Below are positions 1 through 12,302 of a stretch of DNA of 64,000 nucleotides, in pieces. Source of the DNA: Steinernema hermaphroditum (lineage: Eukaryota > Nematoda > Chromadorea > Rhabditida > Steinernematidae). The stretch spans positions 14,322,001-14,386,000 of the forward strand of contig CM059621.1 of the NCBI GenBank assembly GCA_030435675.1, read 5' to 3'. Positions within the stretch are counted from its first letter, which is position 1, and every line of letters starts with the position of its first letter. The position numbers and the translations under genes were made by a program. The notes below the pieces were generated by a model, which saw nothing but the letters and a program-made list of their open reading frames with translations, ran no database searches and had not been told where the DNA came from.

Positions 1-2800
1 TGGATTGTTCACATGCTTCACACATCAAAGATCTGAAAAGACAGCAGATGCACTGGATTCACATTTTGTGAGTTTCATCCTGATGTTTTCTAATTGTTTG
101 TTCGCCTTGTTTTTTCGTAATGCAGCCAAGTTCACTGTGTTTACGAAAAGTTAGCTAACCTTGTAAATGAACTTGCCCTTGTAAATGCAATAAATTAATG
201 AGAAATCAGTAAACAATTGAAGTGCCTACAGTAGCCTATAAGAAAACTTACTTGGAACCAATAAAAAGTACGCCATACTGTGAACAAGAGTTCGGCAGAT
301 AGAATCTGGCTCAGGTTGGTTTGGAAATTATGTAGCATGAAGATCTTTGCCACTCATGGAAGTCGCCGAAACTGTTCCACAACTCTGACGTTCACGGATC
401 CGACTGTAATAAGATGTTCAGATATGAACGACATCCAAAAGAAGAGAGATGTTCAAAAATCTTGCTTGATCAACTTTAACTGTTTTCGTACTGTAGCAAC
501 GGTTAACACCTAAAGAACTTGGCCAACGACAAAAGTACACTTTACTGTGGACAAGAGTTCAACAAATTATAGCTGAATCAGGTTTGTTTGTAATTTCTGC
601 AGTAGCACACTTATCAACTTAGATGCTTTCTTTCCGATAAATAATATGGCGGATGTTCTTAGTACAAGCGCTCTGTTACATAACTGTAACTCCCACTAAA
701 GTACATACTGCCACCACCAATTTTAGCCATTTTACAGTCCCTAATCAATGGCAGTATGCTGTGGAGAACATCTTATGGCACTGAAAGGCACACTTTCATA
801 CCGTAGTCGCCGGTCTTTGTCTGTCTTAGGCGCAGGGTCGAAGGCTAGGTCGATGAAAGAGATGTTTAGACGACTCTTTGAATGCTTTCTCTTGTTATTT
901 GAGTGAAGTGATTTACGACAGCGTCGCCTCGTTGACCGAGTTCAGCAAAGGGCGAGCTTTTAAGTCGCTTAGTGAACATGTAACAAGATCCACGGAAGAT
1001 GCAGAAAAAGAATAGGATGGTGGGATACCCACAACATCGGAGAAACGAACTTGTGCACATTGGGCACAGAGTATGAAAGTCCAGAAGCGGCTGAACAAAC
1101 TGTACGCTCGGTGTACGAGCGTGTACTCTTAAATGAACGGCTTATGCCGTGAAAGGCGCCTCATAAAGCGCAAAAAAGAACAATATCACTCCATAGTTGC
1201 CGCTTCTCTTCTTTTTTCGGCTTTTCTTCTTCGATATCCAAATGAAATGCGGCGATCCCACTAGTTTGCGCGGGCGTCAGAGTGACGAAGTGGTTGAATC
1301 CAGTAGAGGCACGGTGGAGAGGGGCAGCGAACGGAGTGGAGAGTCATCTTGGGTTTGGCTGGCGGCGCAAACTTCGGAGTTGGGGCAAACTTCGGCCTGT
1401 TTAGGTGTAGAGTGACGGTCTTCTTGGCAAGGCGGTGGAACTACGATTCCCTGCTGTTATAGGCCTTCTGGAACCTGGGCGATTTTTGGTTTAACTCTGA
1501 TAATAAATGTTTAATATAATTTAGAATTTGCAAAAATATTGCTTGACCATCTTCAACAGACTTCGCTGAAATCATCAATCACTCCCTGAAATCTCTCAGG
1601 AAATTAGCAACTCGAATTGTAGTAGTTCATGTGTTAGATTACGTATCGGATGGATTAAGGTTGAAGTATGAGTCAGTCACGTGCAGGCGGCATATCTGGC
1701 CGAACTTTGCGTGATCCCTTGGTCTCTCCAGCAGAATTGTATCCATTCGGAGCAGAAGCTCTACAAACTACGTTCTTTTTATTCACCTCTTAAGAACAAA
1801 AGTCTTTTAGTGGGTGCTACGTGCACGCGCAAAAGTCTGATTTCGAATAAAGACAATTGCGTCACAAAGCCAACTGTATTTAAAATGGCATTATAGTCTC
1901 TTTTCTCGTAGCTAAGCGTATTTAATATGACGCAAGACGACCTTCGTCGCGTGCAATCTTTGAAAAAACAGCGTTTCTTAAAAGAGGATAAACTGTATAT
2001 GTTTAACTAATCAAACATATATTTATTGGAAGAGTACCTAAAGAGATGCTAAAAACAAATGACGTTTGGCTATCGGCGAACACCATAATTTTCACCAAGA
2101 CAACATGATGTGCATGCTGGGGCTTATAGGCGACGTGCCAAAAGTAGTCCAAAGACCAAATGTGGGCTTTATCCGTTTACGCATTATCGGCCAATTTTTG
2201 TTGTAAACAATTTTTGATTTGACATTAGAAGAGTGCGATTATCACGTTTTCGTTTTATGTTTGAAACACAAAATTTATGGACTGGGAGATGTTTAAAAAT
2301 AATGTGTGATAAAGACAAAAATGTGGAAAATCTTTAGAGATGATGAGAAGTGATGCCAATGTTGTGTTTTTTGTTATATTTAGTGTTATCCCGAGTGCTG
2401 AACGGAGAAGAACATCTAAAAACCCTCAATCCGGGATACCACTAACCAAGTATCCTGTTGAATTTTTGGCAAGAAAGCGCAGCGATTCATGCGTCTCAGG
2501 ATACGAGGTAGAAGCAGAGTGCACGCACACCATAGCACGCAACAAAGAGCGAAGAACAATTCGGGATTCTCATAGAGAGAACTATTAAGGTAAACTAAGC
2601 TGATATGTACATATAAAGATACACAAAACGATAGAGAGATAAACATGCAGATATGACCATGTCGACAGATGACATAGTAACGACAAGTAGTGTTGAAGCA
2701 CGTGGGCCTACGATTCTCGCGTCAAGACCAAAGCATGCACCACAGGAATTAAAAAATAATAATATGTTAGGAGTGTTGTTCGTCGTGTCCTCTATTTACC
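1..2800. other. Gene-poor stretch, nothing assigned
   Basis: I see no convincing coding exon, RNA gene or intact element here. Open frames are short, rich in rare codons and lack paired splice signals. The only recognisable content is a fragment of a dispersed repeat at about 1395-1470, listed separately. Confidence 0.5.
1395..1480 (-). repeat. Fragment of dispersed repeat family A
   Basis: Read on the minus strand this segment runs from a CCAGAAGGC motif to a CCAAGAAGAC motif. The same order and spacing occur at about 13360-13430 and 52210-52290 (plus) and 24700-24790 (minus). It has no coding potential of its own. I infer a dispersed, old non-autonomous element; the class is unknown. Confidence 0.5.
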
Positions 2801-3687
2801 CACAAATCATCATCGTATCTGTCAGATTGTAATACATGGATAGCCTACCATTACGCTTAGCTGAAACTTAATGCTGTTCTAGAACCGCAGTAGATCGAAA
2901 TGAGCTTGCCCGTACCACTCTAACAAAGTACTTCCGTCGATATAAATGAATCAAATGCCGCGTGGAAAATACAGCTACATTCATCTTTATGGATAAATTT
3001 AAACAAATGACCTGATTTACACACAACTAATAAGAAAACACAATGCTTAGGGCATTGATGAAGGTGACAGTGACGTAGCAAAAATTATAGTCTTTTCGTT
3101 GTTTATCAAGTCTGTTCCATAGTGGGGTCGTAAATTTTAACCTCGAGAAAATAGAGACACAGACGGTGGGAAGTGATGGTACCCATTCACCATCAAACGT
3201 TATGACAAGCCGCCCTGGAATGTTAGATTATCCTCCAGAGTGATAGATTTGCCTAATCGTTCGCGTGCCTGTGCTCATCCGGTCCCGCTTCTTGAGCAAG
3301 GTGGCATAAATTTAGTCCACCCTCATTACACCCAACATCAATCGGAATGTCGCCCAAAGGTGATGGAACACGTGGATTGCATTAGTCCCCTTGCAGGCTA
3401 TGTAGAACTGCTACGTCAACTAATTGCGAGAATTGGATTGGGAATCATTGCACAAAACACCATTAAGGCAGATCATCGAGCAGCACCGCTTCCTTTGTGA
3501 CGACAAAGGAGACCTACTTCATCTACGAGTTGTTGAGTGTATTCATCCATTGAAAGGAAGATAGTTCATTAGGAGATCATTTAAAGAAGACCATAACAGA
3601 AATAATAATTTACTACGAGAAACCGAAGTGTGAAGAGGCAGTTGTCCCGATGGATCAGTCGTCCATCCTTTCCGAATTGACCTGCAT
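2801..3687 (+). repeat. Dispersed repeat B, copy 1
   Basis: This segment matches 19414-20185 in the same orientation. The first half is diverged; the last 320-340 bases are almost identical, apart from a short deletion in the other copy. Both copies lose similarity just after the shared word CCTGCAT (3681-3687 and 20179-20185). No transposase-like frame is visible. The right end lies 70 bp past the stop codon of the IL-17-like gene on the opposite strand, so the repeat may include sequence from the 3' end of that gene. Confidence 0.7.
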
Positions 3688-3757
3688 TCGGCTGCTCTTG
3701 TGGGTCGAACTGCTAAAGTTCGCAAGGCACATCGCAGGGACCAACGTTCTAACGCTT

Positions 3758-5504
3758 CTATTCGGAGGAGACCTTGATCGGGATCAGGAAATCGTCTTCA
3801 GATGGCCTCTCGATCGCGGGGGAGATGGGGACACAGGCCAGCGGGATGGTCTCTTCGGCGTGCTCGTACTCTTCACTGCCCTCCTTCTTGTACATCACTG
3901 GCATCTTGTAGTCCAGTGGCTGACATCTGATTTTGGTGTAGGGCGACAGGGTGGCCGGCCGGTCGCAGATGCATTCCACCTTCTCGATGATTCGGGGAAG
4001 ACGCTGAAACAAGGGGTCAAAGATCCGCACTTCTGAACTCATTTAAGTTTCATTTTTTGTTCGGTTCAAGTTTTTTAAGGAAAAAAATGCGCAAATTGGA
4101 TTACCAAAAAGTTTGCAGGATTGCAGGTAAGCCGCTAACCTACAAATTTACTCCTCTCGGAACACCCATATCGAGTTGCTCGACGAAAAAGCAAATATTT
4201 GTTTTAGAGTTCATAAAATTAAAGAAACATCAAGTGACATCACGCGAAAACACGACGCAAAGAAATCACTAATTACCATGGAAGACTTACATTAGAGTTG
4301 TAATCCTTGACCACTTTGAAGGGACACACGAGGCGGTGTTGGAAGGCCGAGTCGAACTTCGAACTCAGATGGCGCGAGCGGGAACCTGCGCACTTGACGT
4401 CGTCCGCGCCGTCCGCCAACGTCTCCACGGGCAGCGATAAACGCCTAAATTATGGGGATATATTGCCGGTGATTTTCATAAATCACGATCACATTATGTG
4501 TGCTAGTAAATTAGCCAACAAACTGCAGAGTAATAAAAAGGCCATAGACCAAGTCAGAACGTCACATGAACGAACAATTTTTAAAATGACCTCGCGTAGT
4601 TTATGGTTTATAAAGGGGCGCTAATGCTCTTTGGATATGGGCCGATCTATGAGCTGCATTGCTCAAGCCATGCATTCGGATTATGACCTCAGTGGAGCAA
4701 GCCATAAACCTGTTAAGACCAGAAAAGGAGATTAGGATGGAATACTGACTATCAGAAAGGTGGTATTACAAAGGATCAAGTCTTCTCTTCTGAGACCTCC
4801 ACTTAGAACCTCCGCTTAGTTCAGTATTGGCATCATCGAATCCTCATGTTCTATCTGATTCTCACACGCCCTCACAATCCTAATCCCATCAAATCTCAGC
4901 AGAGTTCTTCTCCACAAACAATCCAATTTTCCAGAGCTACCGTTTAATTTTATCGAGTTTTGTCCGAGCTGAAAAGTTCAAAGAAAACATTTGATTATTA
5001 TGGAGGATAAGGCCCCAAGATTTGCACTTAATTAAATAATTTGTGACTCCACTCCAAATCCAGTCGCAATTGTTCGTTCGGACTCCAAATTTGAGTGCAT
5101 TGAAATGAATGTAAGTGCTATACAAATGACCGTATTTGTCGTGACGGAATGTTGCAGTTGTGGGTGTAGTTCATGTCTTAGAACGAGAGTTTTAAGATAA
5201 ACCTACACCCACTTAGAAAACTACCACAAAGACCATCACAATGTCAGAATGTGACCCAGAGGAACACCCACGTAATGTCGCCTATTTTGGACACTTACAG
5301 AGGGCTAGCATCTGTCAGGTCGGCGTCTTTGGCCAAGAGGAAGCGGGACCCGTACTGTGCGAAGACGTCTCTCCTGAGGCAGTCGGCGGAGGCGGCAATG
5401 AAGGCGCCCACTTCGGCCAGAAGCATCTGAAAGACGGCGCGTCAGAAGGGGCTGTGTAGCCGGACACTTACAGTAAGGAGGGTGAATATGACGGAGAGGA
5501 GCAT
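3758..5504 (-). CDS. Secreted IL-17-like cysteine-knot protein (spliced)
   Basis: Exons on the minus strand: 5504-5472, 5426-5299, 4444-4291 and 4037 or 4032-3758. The first two introns (45 and 854 bp) have GTAAGT donors and agree in phase. The ATG lies 13 bp after a TTTCCAG acceptor. The product opens with a hydrophobic stretch (MLLSVIFTLLT then MLLAEVGAFIAA) that looks like a signal peptide. Exon 3 ends in a CPFKVVKDYNSN segment. Exon 4 carries RLPRIIEKVECICD, CQPLDYKMPVMYKK and IPLACVP, in the order and spacing of the IL-17 fold (CPW.., R.P..i.e..C.C, vpV..VL, VgC.C). IL-17 family proteins are secreted signalling cytokines; nematodes have ILC-17. The strongest splice pair between exons 3 and 4 (4291/4032) is out of frame by one base; a weaker pair (donor after 4277, acceptor before 4037) keeps frame. 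The gene may be intact with weak sites, or damaged. Assignment rests on motif pattern only. Confidence 0.55.
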
Positions 5505-6275
5505 GTCGAAGGAGCAGCTGGAAACGGTGCAGATAATTCGAGGACTCTTTAGGAATGCGCGACAAAACGAGCACAAAGCGCGGCAAGAGGTGTCGAAGGG
5601 ACGCCCGCGGGGGGCGGGTCCACGCAAAAAACGGACGACGTCCTCCTCTCGACGCTTGGATATCTCCCGAGGGCGGAGATCGCGGCTCCGCCCGCACCCG
5701 TCTCGGGGGAGCGCCGATTGAGCGCTCTTTGGGCCGAATAAACGAATTAGAGGACGCGATTTATCAGTAATCACACAAGGTTAAGTGAATTAATCGGTAA
5801 AGTTGATCTCTGAGTCCACCGCTTGAGCAAAGCCTATGGGCTAAATAGTGGCATGGAAGTAAGTAAAGAGATGAAATCAGTAGAAGTGTCTCTAAGGGTC
5901 TATGCTATCAAGTGTTCATAATTGACGTATCACTTGAAGTTGAAAACATGACTCAAAATGAAGCAGACTGAAAAGAAGGTCCTACATTTGACTGGTGGTT
6001 ATATGCGGGTGTGACTTTGCGTAAGCTCATGATATCGTAAAATTCAATGAAAAAAAATTGATGCGGACTTCGAAAATCTCATTACAAAAATTGTTGAAAA
6101 CATGAAAAAGCTGGATCTAAGGTCGCGCTCCAGGCATTTGCCCCACTGATGTTAGAGGAAGCTGTTGCAGATTCGAGGATTTGACCGTTAGCTATGCTCT
6201 ATCGTCAACCGGAATCACTTTTTGTGCTTACGAGACGTGCTGCACGGCGTTAACACAGGAAGTTAGACGGTTTAA

Positions 6276-6847
6276 ATGGGTGCACCAAACAACGACGAAT
6301 TTAGAATTAAGCTCAGCTCAAACTTTGAACGTATCCATGACATGCAAAAATTTGCGCGCAGAGAGATTTGCATCAGAACCGAAAAACTGAGGCGACAAAC
6401 AAAGGAATTGTCATCACGTCTGCCACAAAAACACATCAGCGTAAGTGTACTTTTACGATTGCTCGTTGTACTGGGAGAACGACCTCTGATGTGTTTTTGT
6501 CCTCAAAATAAATCTTGTCTCGTCCTGTGAAAAAGAGGTATACCTCACAAAAAAGCATAGTCACTTCGTTCTTCTCGTTGACTCATGCAAACGAAAGAAA
6601 GGAACTATACGAAGTCTTTAGTGTTTAGAACTTTCATGATAGAACTTAACTGATAAATTTGGGAGCCACAGTCATCGTTATAAACTTGTTTTTGTAAAAG
6701 ATAGATAACAAAATGGAGATTTCGTAATAGTGACTTTCTTCTTTTATTCATTTCATTCCATTCATTTAGAAGATTGGACCGAACATTGTCATTTCGCCAA
6801 AAATGAAACTGTATGGAAAGATGAACCTTTTAAACTTACCCGGATAA
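6276..6847 (+). CDS. Possible small two-exon gene, unknown product
   Basis: An ATG opens a 55-codon frame (6276-6440), rich in charged residues and likely helical (QKFARREICIRTEKL, then TKELSSRL). It ends exactly at a good GTAAGT donor. A TTTAG acceptor at 6769 leads in phase into a 25-codon exon (6770-6847) that ends in TAA. The 329-bp intron is longer than most here. The predicted product is 80 residues with no signal peptide or membrane segment. I do not recognise it. It could also be a chance frame or the 5' part of a longer gene. Confidence 0.25.
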
Positions 6848-7859
6848 CCTGAAATCGAGCTGAACCCTTGCATAGAAGAAGGTCTGCATGAACCATTCGT
6901 AATATGTTGACTATATTCCGCTACAAATTCTGATTATTGAAATCTGATCCGTGACATAGGCTCATGTATGGACGCGATCTCATTTGGACATGTTTTCACC
7001 TTTCCAAGAACGAGAGTTCTTGTAAAACTATAACTGTCTTTATAAATCAAAAGGAAAAGGATAAGTTTCATCCGACCCATTACACATTACAATTGGCGCG
7101 TGGAAACCCTACATGGAAACGCTACATGGTATTTATACAAATTTAGTAATCTCGAATTAGGCAGGCAAAGTTCAATTCTAACGTCACAAAGACATATACC
7201 GTTGATAATTACAATTATCAAAGAGACAGTCTTTCTGCGAAAAGCATCAAATAACGCCGCTAAACATTGGATTACCAACAAAGGCATTTACGCGAACTCT
7301 GGTTAAACCCTTGTTTACAATCGCATATTCCAACCTCCTGGAAAGTCCCGGTTTGCAGGCGACTGAACTCAAGTTGAACTATTAGAGGTCGGACGTCATG
7401 ACAAGTATGAAATTGTCTCGCACCAGAAATTGTGTTATGGATATCTGGTCGTAGATCGTGAGCAGTTAATAAGACAAAAAATGGGTTCATTGAAAACAGA
7501 AAAGAAATTTGAAGTTAAAGACAAAAATTCCGGTAGCGCACAGACATGTATTAATAGATTTAACACCGGCTGCATTCATGTGATCTTATCAATCGATGGG
7601 TAAAATTGTTGAAATTCCAGTTGCGATAATGTTTCCCCTATGATGGTGCCAAGACTAAATGTGCCAAGCCAAAAATACTAATTTGCAATCATGCGGTATA
7701 GTGGTTCTCTCCTTATAATTGCAAAAAAGGAACACACAAGGTGGTCCCAAAGTTTTATGGATACTGGCATTACAGAACTTTATATGCATACATCCGAAAT
7801 AGTGTGAACTTCCGTCATAATGTCTACAAATTAAGGTTGCGGGCGAGCACTGTATTCGT

Positions 7860-7985
7860 TTTTGGAACGGGCCTAACATCCAGGCAAAGAACTACCGCTC
7901 ACTCACTCAACTCAGTCGTCTCAGACAGCCTCAGAGGGAGCGACTGGACGACCCGACCGATCGCCGGGGGCACAAATGAAAGTTC
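7860..7985 (+). repeat. Fragment of dispersed repeat family A
   Basis: This segment contains ACCGCTCACTCACTCAACTC followed by a CGACCCGACCGATCGCCG word. Related words occur in the segments near 13260-13330 (reverse orientation), 24830-24870 and 26545-26570. It is non-coding. Confidence 0.45.
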
Positions 7986-8105
7986 TTTGGCTTACGTATA
8001 TTCTTATTTCGTATTACATGGCTGTATTCATTAGTGGACTGTAACAACATGTGCGATTATATCGTTGTTCCTTATTCTTACCATTATTTTCCGATGCTCT
8101 ATGCC

Positions 8106-8853
8106 TTAAAGGGACCAGGTCATGGAGGAAAAAAGTCTTTTAAAAAATCTGAAAAAATTCGTGCCCATGTTTTCGAGGTTGCTGAACACGATGGTGAGCG
8201 GCGATTCTAAGTTCGCCAAGTAGTTTCCTAGAAACAGAACAAGAGGCGCGATCTGTGTTTTGTCATTGGTCCCGACGCGATTTGCGCGGCGAATGCGATT
8301 CGCGTACTGTAGTTTCATCATTTTCTGCCGGTTTTGCTAACTTTTGGAGGTAAAACATCTTGAAAAACATTTGTTTCGACTTACTTCACTTTCTAGGGTT
8401 ATTTCTATGGTGGTTTGGCATTTCAAAACTCTTAAACTTATAATAACATCGGATGAAAAGGAATATGGAGCGTTTCATGTGAAACTAACCCTCGAAATCG
8501 CCAAAATCATGGTGAAGACCCTTTTCTGTACTAGAAACAACGCGAGCAAGTGAAATAAGTCGAAAAATGTGCTTTTGAAACTGTTTTGTCCCTCGGAAGT
8601 TAGCAAAACCGGCAGAAAATGATAAAACTACAGTACGCGAATCGCATTCGCCGCGCAAATCGCGTCGGGACCAGCGTCCCGCGTCGGGACCAATGACAAA
8701 ACACCGATCGCGCCTCTTGTTCTGTTTCTAGGAAACTACTTGGCGAACTTAGAATCGTCACTCACCATCGTGTTCAGCAACCTCGAAAACACGGGCACGA
8801 ATTTTTTCAGATTTTTTAAAAAACTTTTTCCCTCCATGACCTGGTCCCTTTAA
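8106..8853. repeat. TTAA-flanked long inverted-repeat element (foldback/MITE)
   Basis: Two arms of about 230 bp (8106-8339 and 8607-8853) are reverse complements with few mismatches, around a unique spacer of about 270 bp. The outer ends read TTAAAGGGACCAGGTCATGG and its reverse complement, so the element is bounded by TTAA on both sides. The right arm has a small local duplication (GTCGGGACCA repeated near 8667-8692). TTAA target duplications are typical of piggyBac-like transposons. No transposase frame is present, so it is non-autonomous. Related fragments occur at about 20703-21260, 28885-29115, 33952-34182 and 51400-51911. Confidence 0.8.
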
Positions 8854-10144
8854 AGCATTGTGTTGCTAGTTTCGTTTAATAAAAGATTTAACAACCTATA
8901 TTTGAGGTACCTCCACGTGTTCTCACTTTGTCAAGAATCGCACAAAAAGTATCAGTAATTAATTGATAACAAAACAAAGGACAGCGGTAAACATTAAACG
9001 TCATATTTAGGAATCAGGCCGACGTCAGGATTGAACTGTGTCACGAAAAAACACCGACATCTTTAAACATTGATGGTCGCATGGAATGCAAAACTACTGT
9101 TTAAGCTATGACTAATATTAATGCCGTCTGCTTAATGAGTATATGAGTGTGTTGGTGGAGAGATTTATGCACGCGACAACCTCGCATTCTACAAAATTCC
9201 ATTGAAAACAAATCGTTGTGTAAGATGAGATGATGCAAAAAAAAAAATAAGATGCAAATCGCTTGCTCTGACGAGGGGGTTCAAAGGTTCAAAGGTCGAT
9301 TAACATAATGTAGCACTGGAGTATAAAACAATTCATACGGCTAATATTTTGCAGGAATACTCAGGAACACACGTACGAAATTCCGTCCGGATTTTAGAGT
9401 ATTTAGTTGGTTTACATGAAAAGAGCCGATAATTATGAGTGTGTTACTTTACATTTACTTATTTCACAGTGCCGGTGCACAAATAATCAATCTGATATTG
9501 TCGAGTAACCGATTTCCTAGTCCGTTGAAACATCCCGCAAAAATCCAATATATGGCTGAAAAACGGCATCTAGACGGAAAACTGGAAGTCCGCGAGCATT
9601 CATGGCTGAGTCCGGTCGGAAATGGAAAAAAAGAACCGAAAACCAACAAAAATCTCAATTTCTGGATAATTTTTTAGACGTACATATGCTAGACTTGTGT
9701 CAAGATGTTATCTTCTGTCTTGCTAGTTGACATAAATAGAGCCAAGTACTGCATTTACTCATTCCCAGTACAACCTACGGGACGAATAATCAGCCGGGAA
9801 ATCGACGGGTCCATTGCTTTTATGGGATAAACTATTGAATAATTAGAGTTCCTGGTGAACGTGAGAGCAAAAATCAAAGAACGGTAAATCTGAAATCTGT
9901 TCGCTGCCGAGAGCTAGATGAAAGGTAATAAGACTTTAAAGTGATCGCTCAGGAATCAGAATGAATTTCATTTCAAAGCATTCAACATCTTTCGAATGAT
10001 ACAATGCATTTTGCATCTCTAGACTGAAACGCTGACTGACATCAGAATGCGCAAAAATGTATCACAACTCTATACAAGCAATACAAATGTTTAATTTGAA
10101 ATTAAGTGGGTTTCTTTTTTTCTCTTCTTTCTCTTCGGTTGGAG

Positions 10145-10235
10145 ACAGCCAACAAAATGAGGACTGACGGCGGCGTCGAACCGATTGCAAATCAAACACG
10201 TTCGCAATGAAACACGCAAACAGTTCAGCGGCCGT
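10145..10235 (-). repeat. tRNA-like (SINE-like) fragment
   Basis: On the minus strand a CATTGCGAAC word is followed by TGATTTGCAATCGG and GGTTCGACGCCG. These resemble a tRNA A-box region, anticodon arm and B box (consensus GGTTCGANTCC). No acceptor stem can be drawn. Near-identical words occur at 42307-42360 and, more diverged, at 57190-57250, so this is a dispersed tRNA-like repeat and not a functional tRNA. Confidence 0.5.
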
Positions 10236-10550
10236 AATGATCCTTGAGGAGCGGTGCAGACACAAACGCTCCGCGACACTATGTCTTCGAGACCCAAAAC
10301 AGCCGATTCATTGCCGCTCTATCTCTGAGACCGTTCGTTCACCGAGCTAGACTTTGTAGCAAGAATTGTAAGCATCACCAATTCAAATGCAAATTTAATT
10401 CACCTCCTAACGAATAGATAGTCATAAGCTTTCTGAGTGATTCAAAAATTCTGATAATTGAACGATTCGGAATCAGAATTCTCCAAAGTGCTCGGAATCG
10501 TCTCGATGTCCTTTTTATCCTTATTTTTGTTGTCGATCTATGCTATCTTT

Positions 10551-10957
10551 AGGCCCGCGGCAGAAAACCCCATTTTTGTGCCGCTTAGCTTGTCTACGTG
10601 TGATTATTTACACTAAACCAAATAAGACCCCGCAGTCATGATGCTTTCGGATCGGGCTATCAAACCATCAAAAGAAAAATTTTTTTGGGACATGCCATGT
10701 AGGTTAACTTAACTGCCGCTTAGCTTCAACTTGAACTGTGTCGCGTCGCTGCGCGGCAGTCAAGTTAAAGCTAAGCGGCAGTTAAGTTAACCTACGTAAA
10801 GTTAACCTAAAAATTTTTTCTGATGATGATTTGATAGCCCGGTCCGAAAGCATCAGGACTGTGCAGTTTTATTTGGTTTTGCGTAAATAGTCACACGTAG
10901 ACAAGCTAAGCGGCACAAAAAATGGGGTTTTCTGCCGCGCAGAGTATAAACGGGCCT
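10551..10957. repeat. 0.4-kb palindromic element
   Basis: The sequence is self-complementary almost from end to end. The outer arm words (AGGCCC / GGGCCT, GCAGAAAACCCC / GGGGTTTTCTGC) pair, and the arms continue through TGCCGCTTAGCTTGTCTACG and GTAGGTTAACTTAACTGCCG to a centre near 10745. A single strand would form one long hairpin. No coding frame is present. It is probably a foldback/MITE-type transposon; no clear target duplication was found. Confidence 0.75.
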
Positions 10958-12302
10958 TTTGTGAGACAAGTTCAATATTATGAAAAAGTACTAAGACAGT
11001 TCAGTGAGTAGGCAAAAATTTAAAGAAAAAAGCCTTTTGCACGTCTTATATCTTTGTACGTCTTATATACATACAGGTATGCATTCTACTCGCTTCAGCC
11101 TTCGACCCCCTTAACAATCCAGTTCTGCGCGTTGACACAAACGATTGTTGTTTATACACGAACTGTTTCATAATTACGGCGTCATAAAGAAGCTGAATCA
11201 AAGTGTACTTAAATTTAACAGATGTATTTGACCTCATTTACCCTCAAATTACCTATGTCTTAACATCAACCAACACTGACGCACTTGTGGGTGCAATCTG
11301 AGTTTGGAAAACGAAAACTACTTTTGAGGCATACATACATGTGTACATGTATTTTTCTTGGGCGCGTGATCAGAGTTCGTAGACGAAGTCTGATGTTCAC
11401 GATTCGACTCGGCTGACGTCAAAGCAGAATAGAAATTTTTAAAGAAAACCGGGATTGAAGGAATCCCTATGCAGAGACGGAAAACCTGTGAACGCCGTCT
11501 CATATGCCTGAAATAGAATGTTTGCGTGAGCCGGGTTGCGTTCACTGGAACGTAATAGTAACATAGTGGACTTTTGGCGCTAATTCAAATTGTGTGCCGT
11601 AAGAAATGTTGTTGAGTAGTCACAAACAGTGAACAACATGAAAATAAACAAAAATGAAGTTATCATACAGTTACGTGGATTACAGTTTATCCTTCCGCCG
11701 CAATGGCATTACACCATGCGTAAAACGCCTGTACAATAGGCAGAGTTTATAGAGCTCTGCTATGTAGACGGAATAGAAATGAAGGGACACGACGCGATCG
11801 AAACAGGCACACCAACAAGGTGAGCACTGAAGGACGAGAAAAGGTCCTTTTTAACGTTTCATACGACCAGTCGGTCCGGACACAAAACCAAACTGACTTG
11901 TTAACTACATACAAGAACTGTCTAGACTGTCTAAACAGTTAAAAGAGAGAGGAAGAACATAGACGGACTTCTCTTACACGCCTCATAAATGCGTTTAGAA
12001 GGCGTCGAGATGGTAGAGGTGGATAAACGAGGTGGATTCCCATCACCGGATCGGGTGGCGGCGTTTTTGAAGCTGAATGTACTCTTACTGAACTCCTACC
12101 TCTTAACTATTTTGCTGCACAGTAAAGGCGGGCAAAAATAAACAAAGACTGGACCGATGGTACTGTTTTTTTCTGCGAAGAAATTGAAACAATATCTGTT
12201 GCCCTCCGGTCTAACCCACTGCAAAGTTCTCCAGAATTTTGATAATGAGAAAAGACGTTCACCAGTTATGCCGTTCAATAATAAATAATTCAATAAATAT
12301 TC

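Larger units (their letters stand above)
5780..8105. other. Mostly unassigned intergenic DNA
   Basis: Between the promoter side of the IL-17-like gene and the first large inverted-repeat element I see one possible small gene (6276-6847) and one repeat fragment (about 7860-7985). The rest is AT-rich sequence without supported features. Confidence 0.4.
8860..12300. other. Intergenic stretch with repeats only
   Basis: Apart from the tRNA-like fragment near 10.2 kb and the palindrome at 10551-10957, I see no supported gene. Open frames here are short and do not pair with splice signals. Confidence 0.4.
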
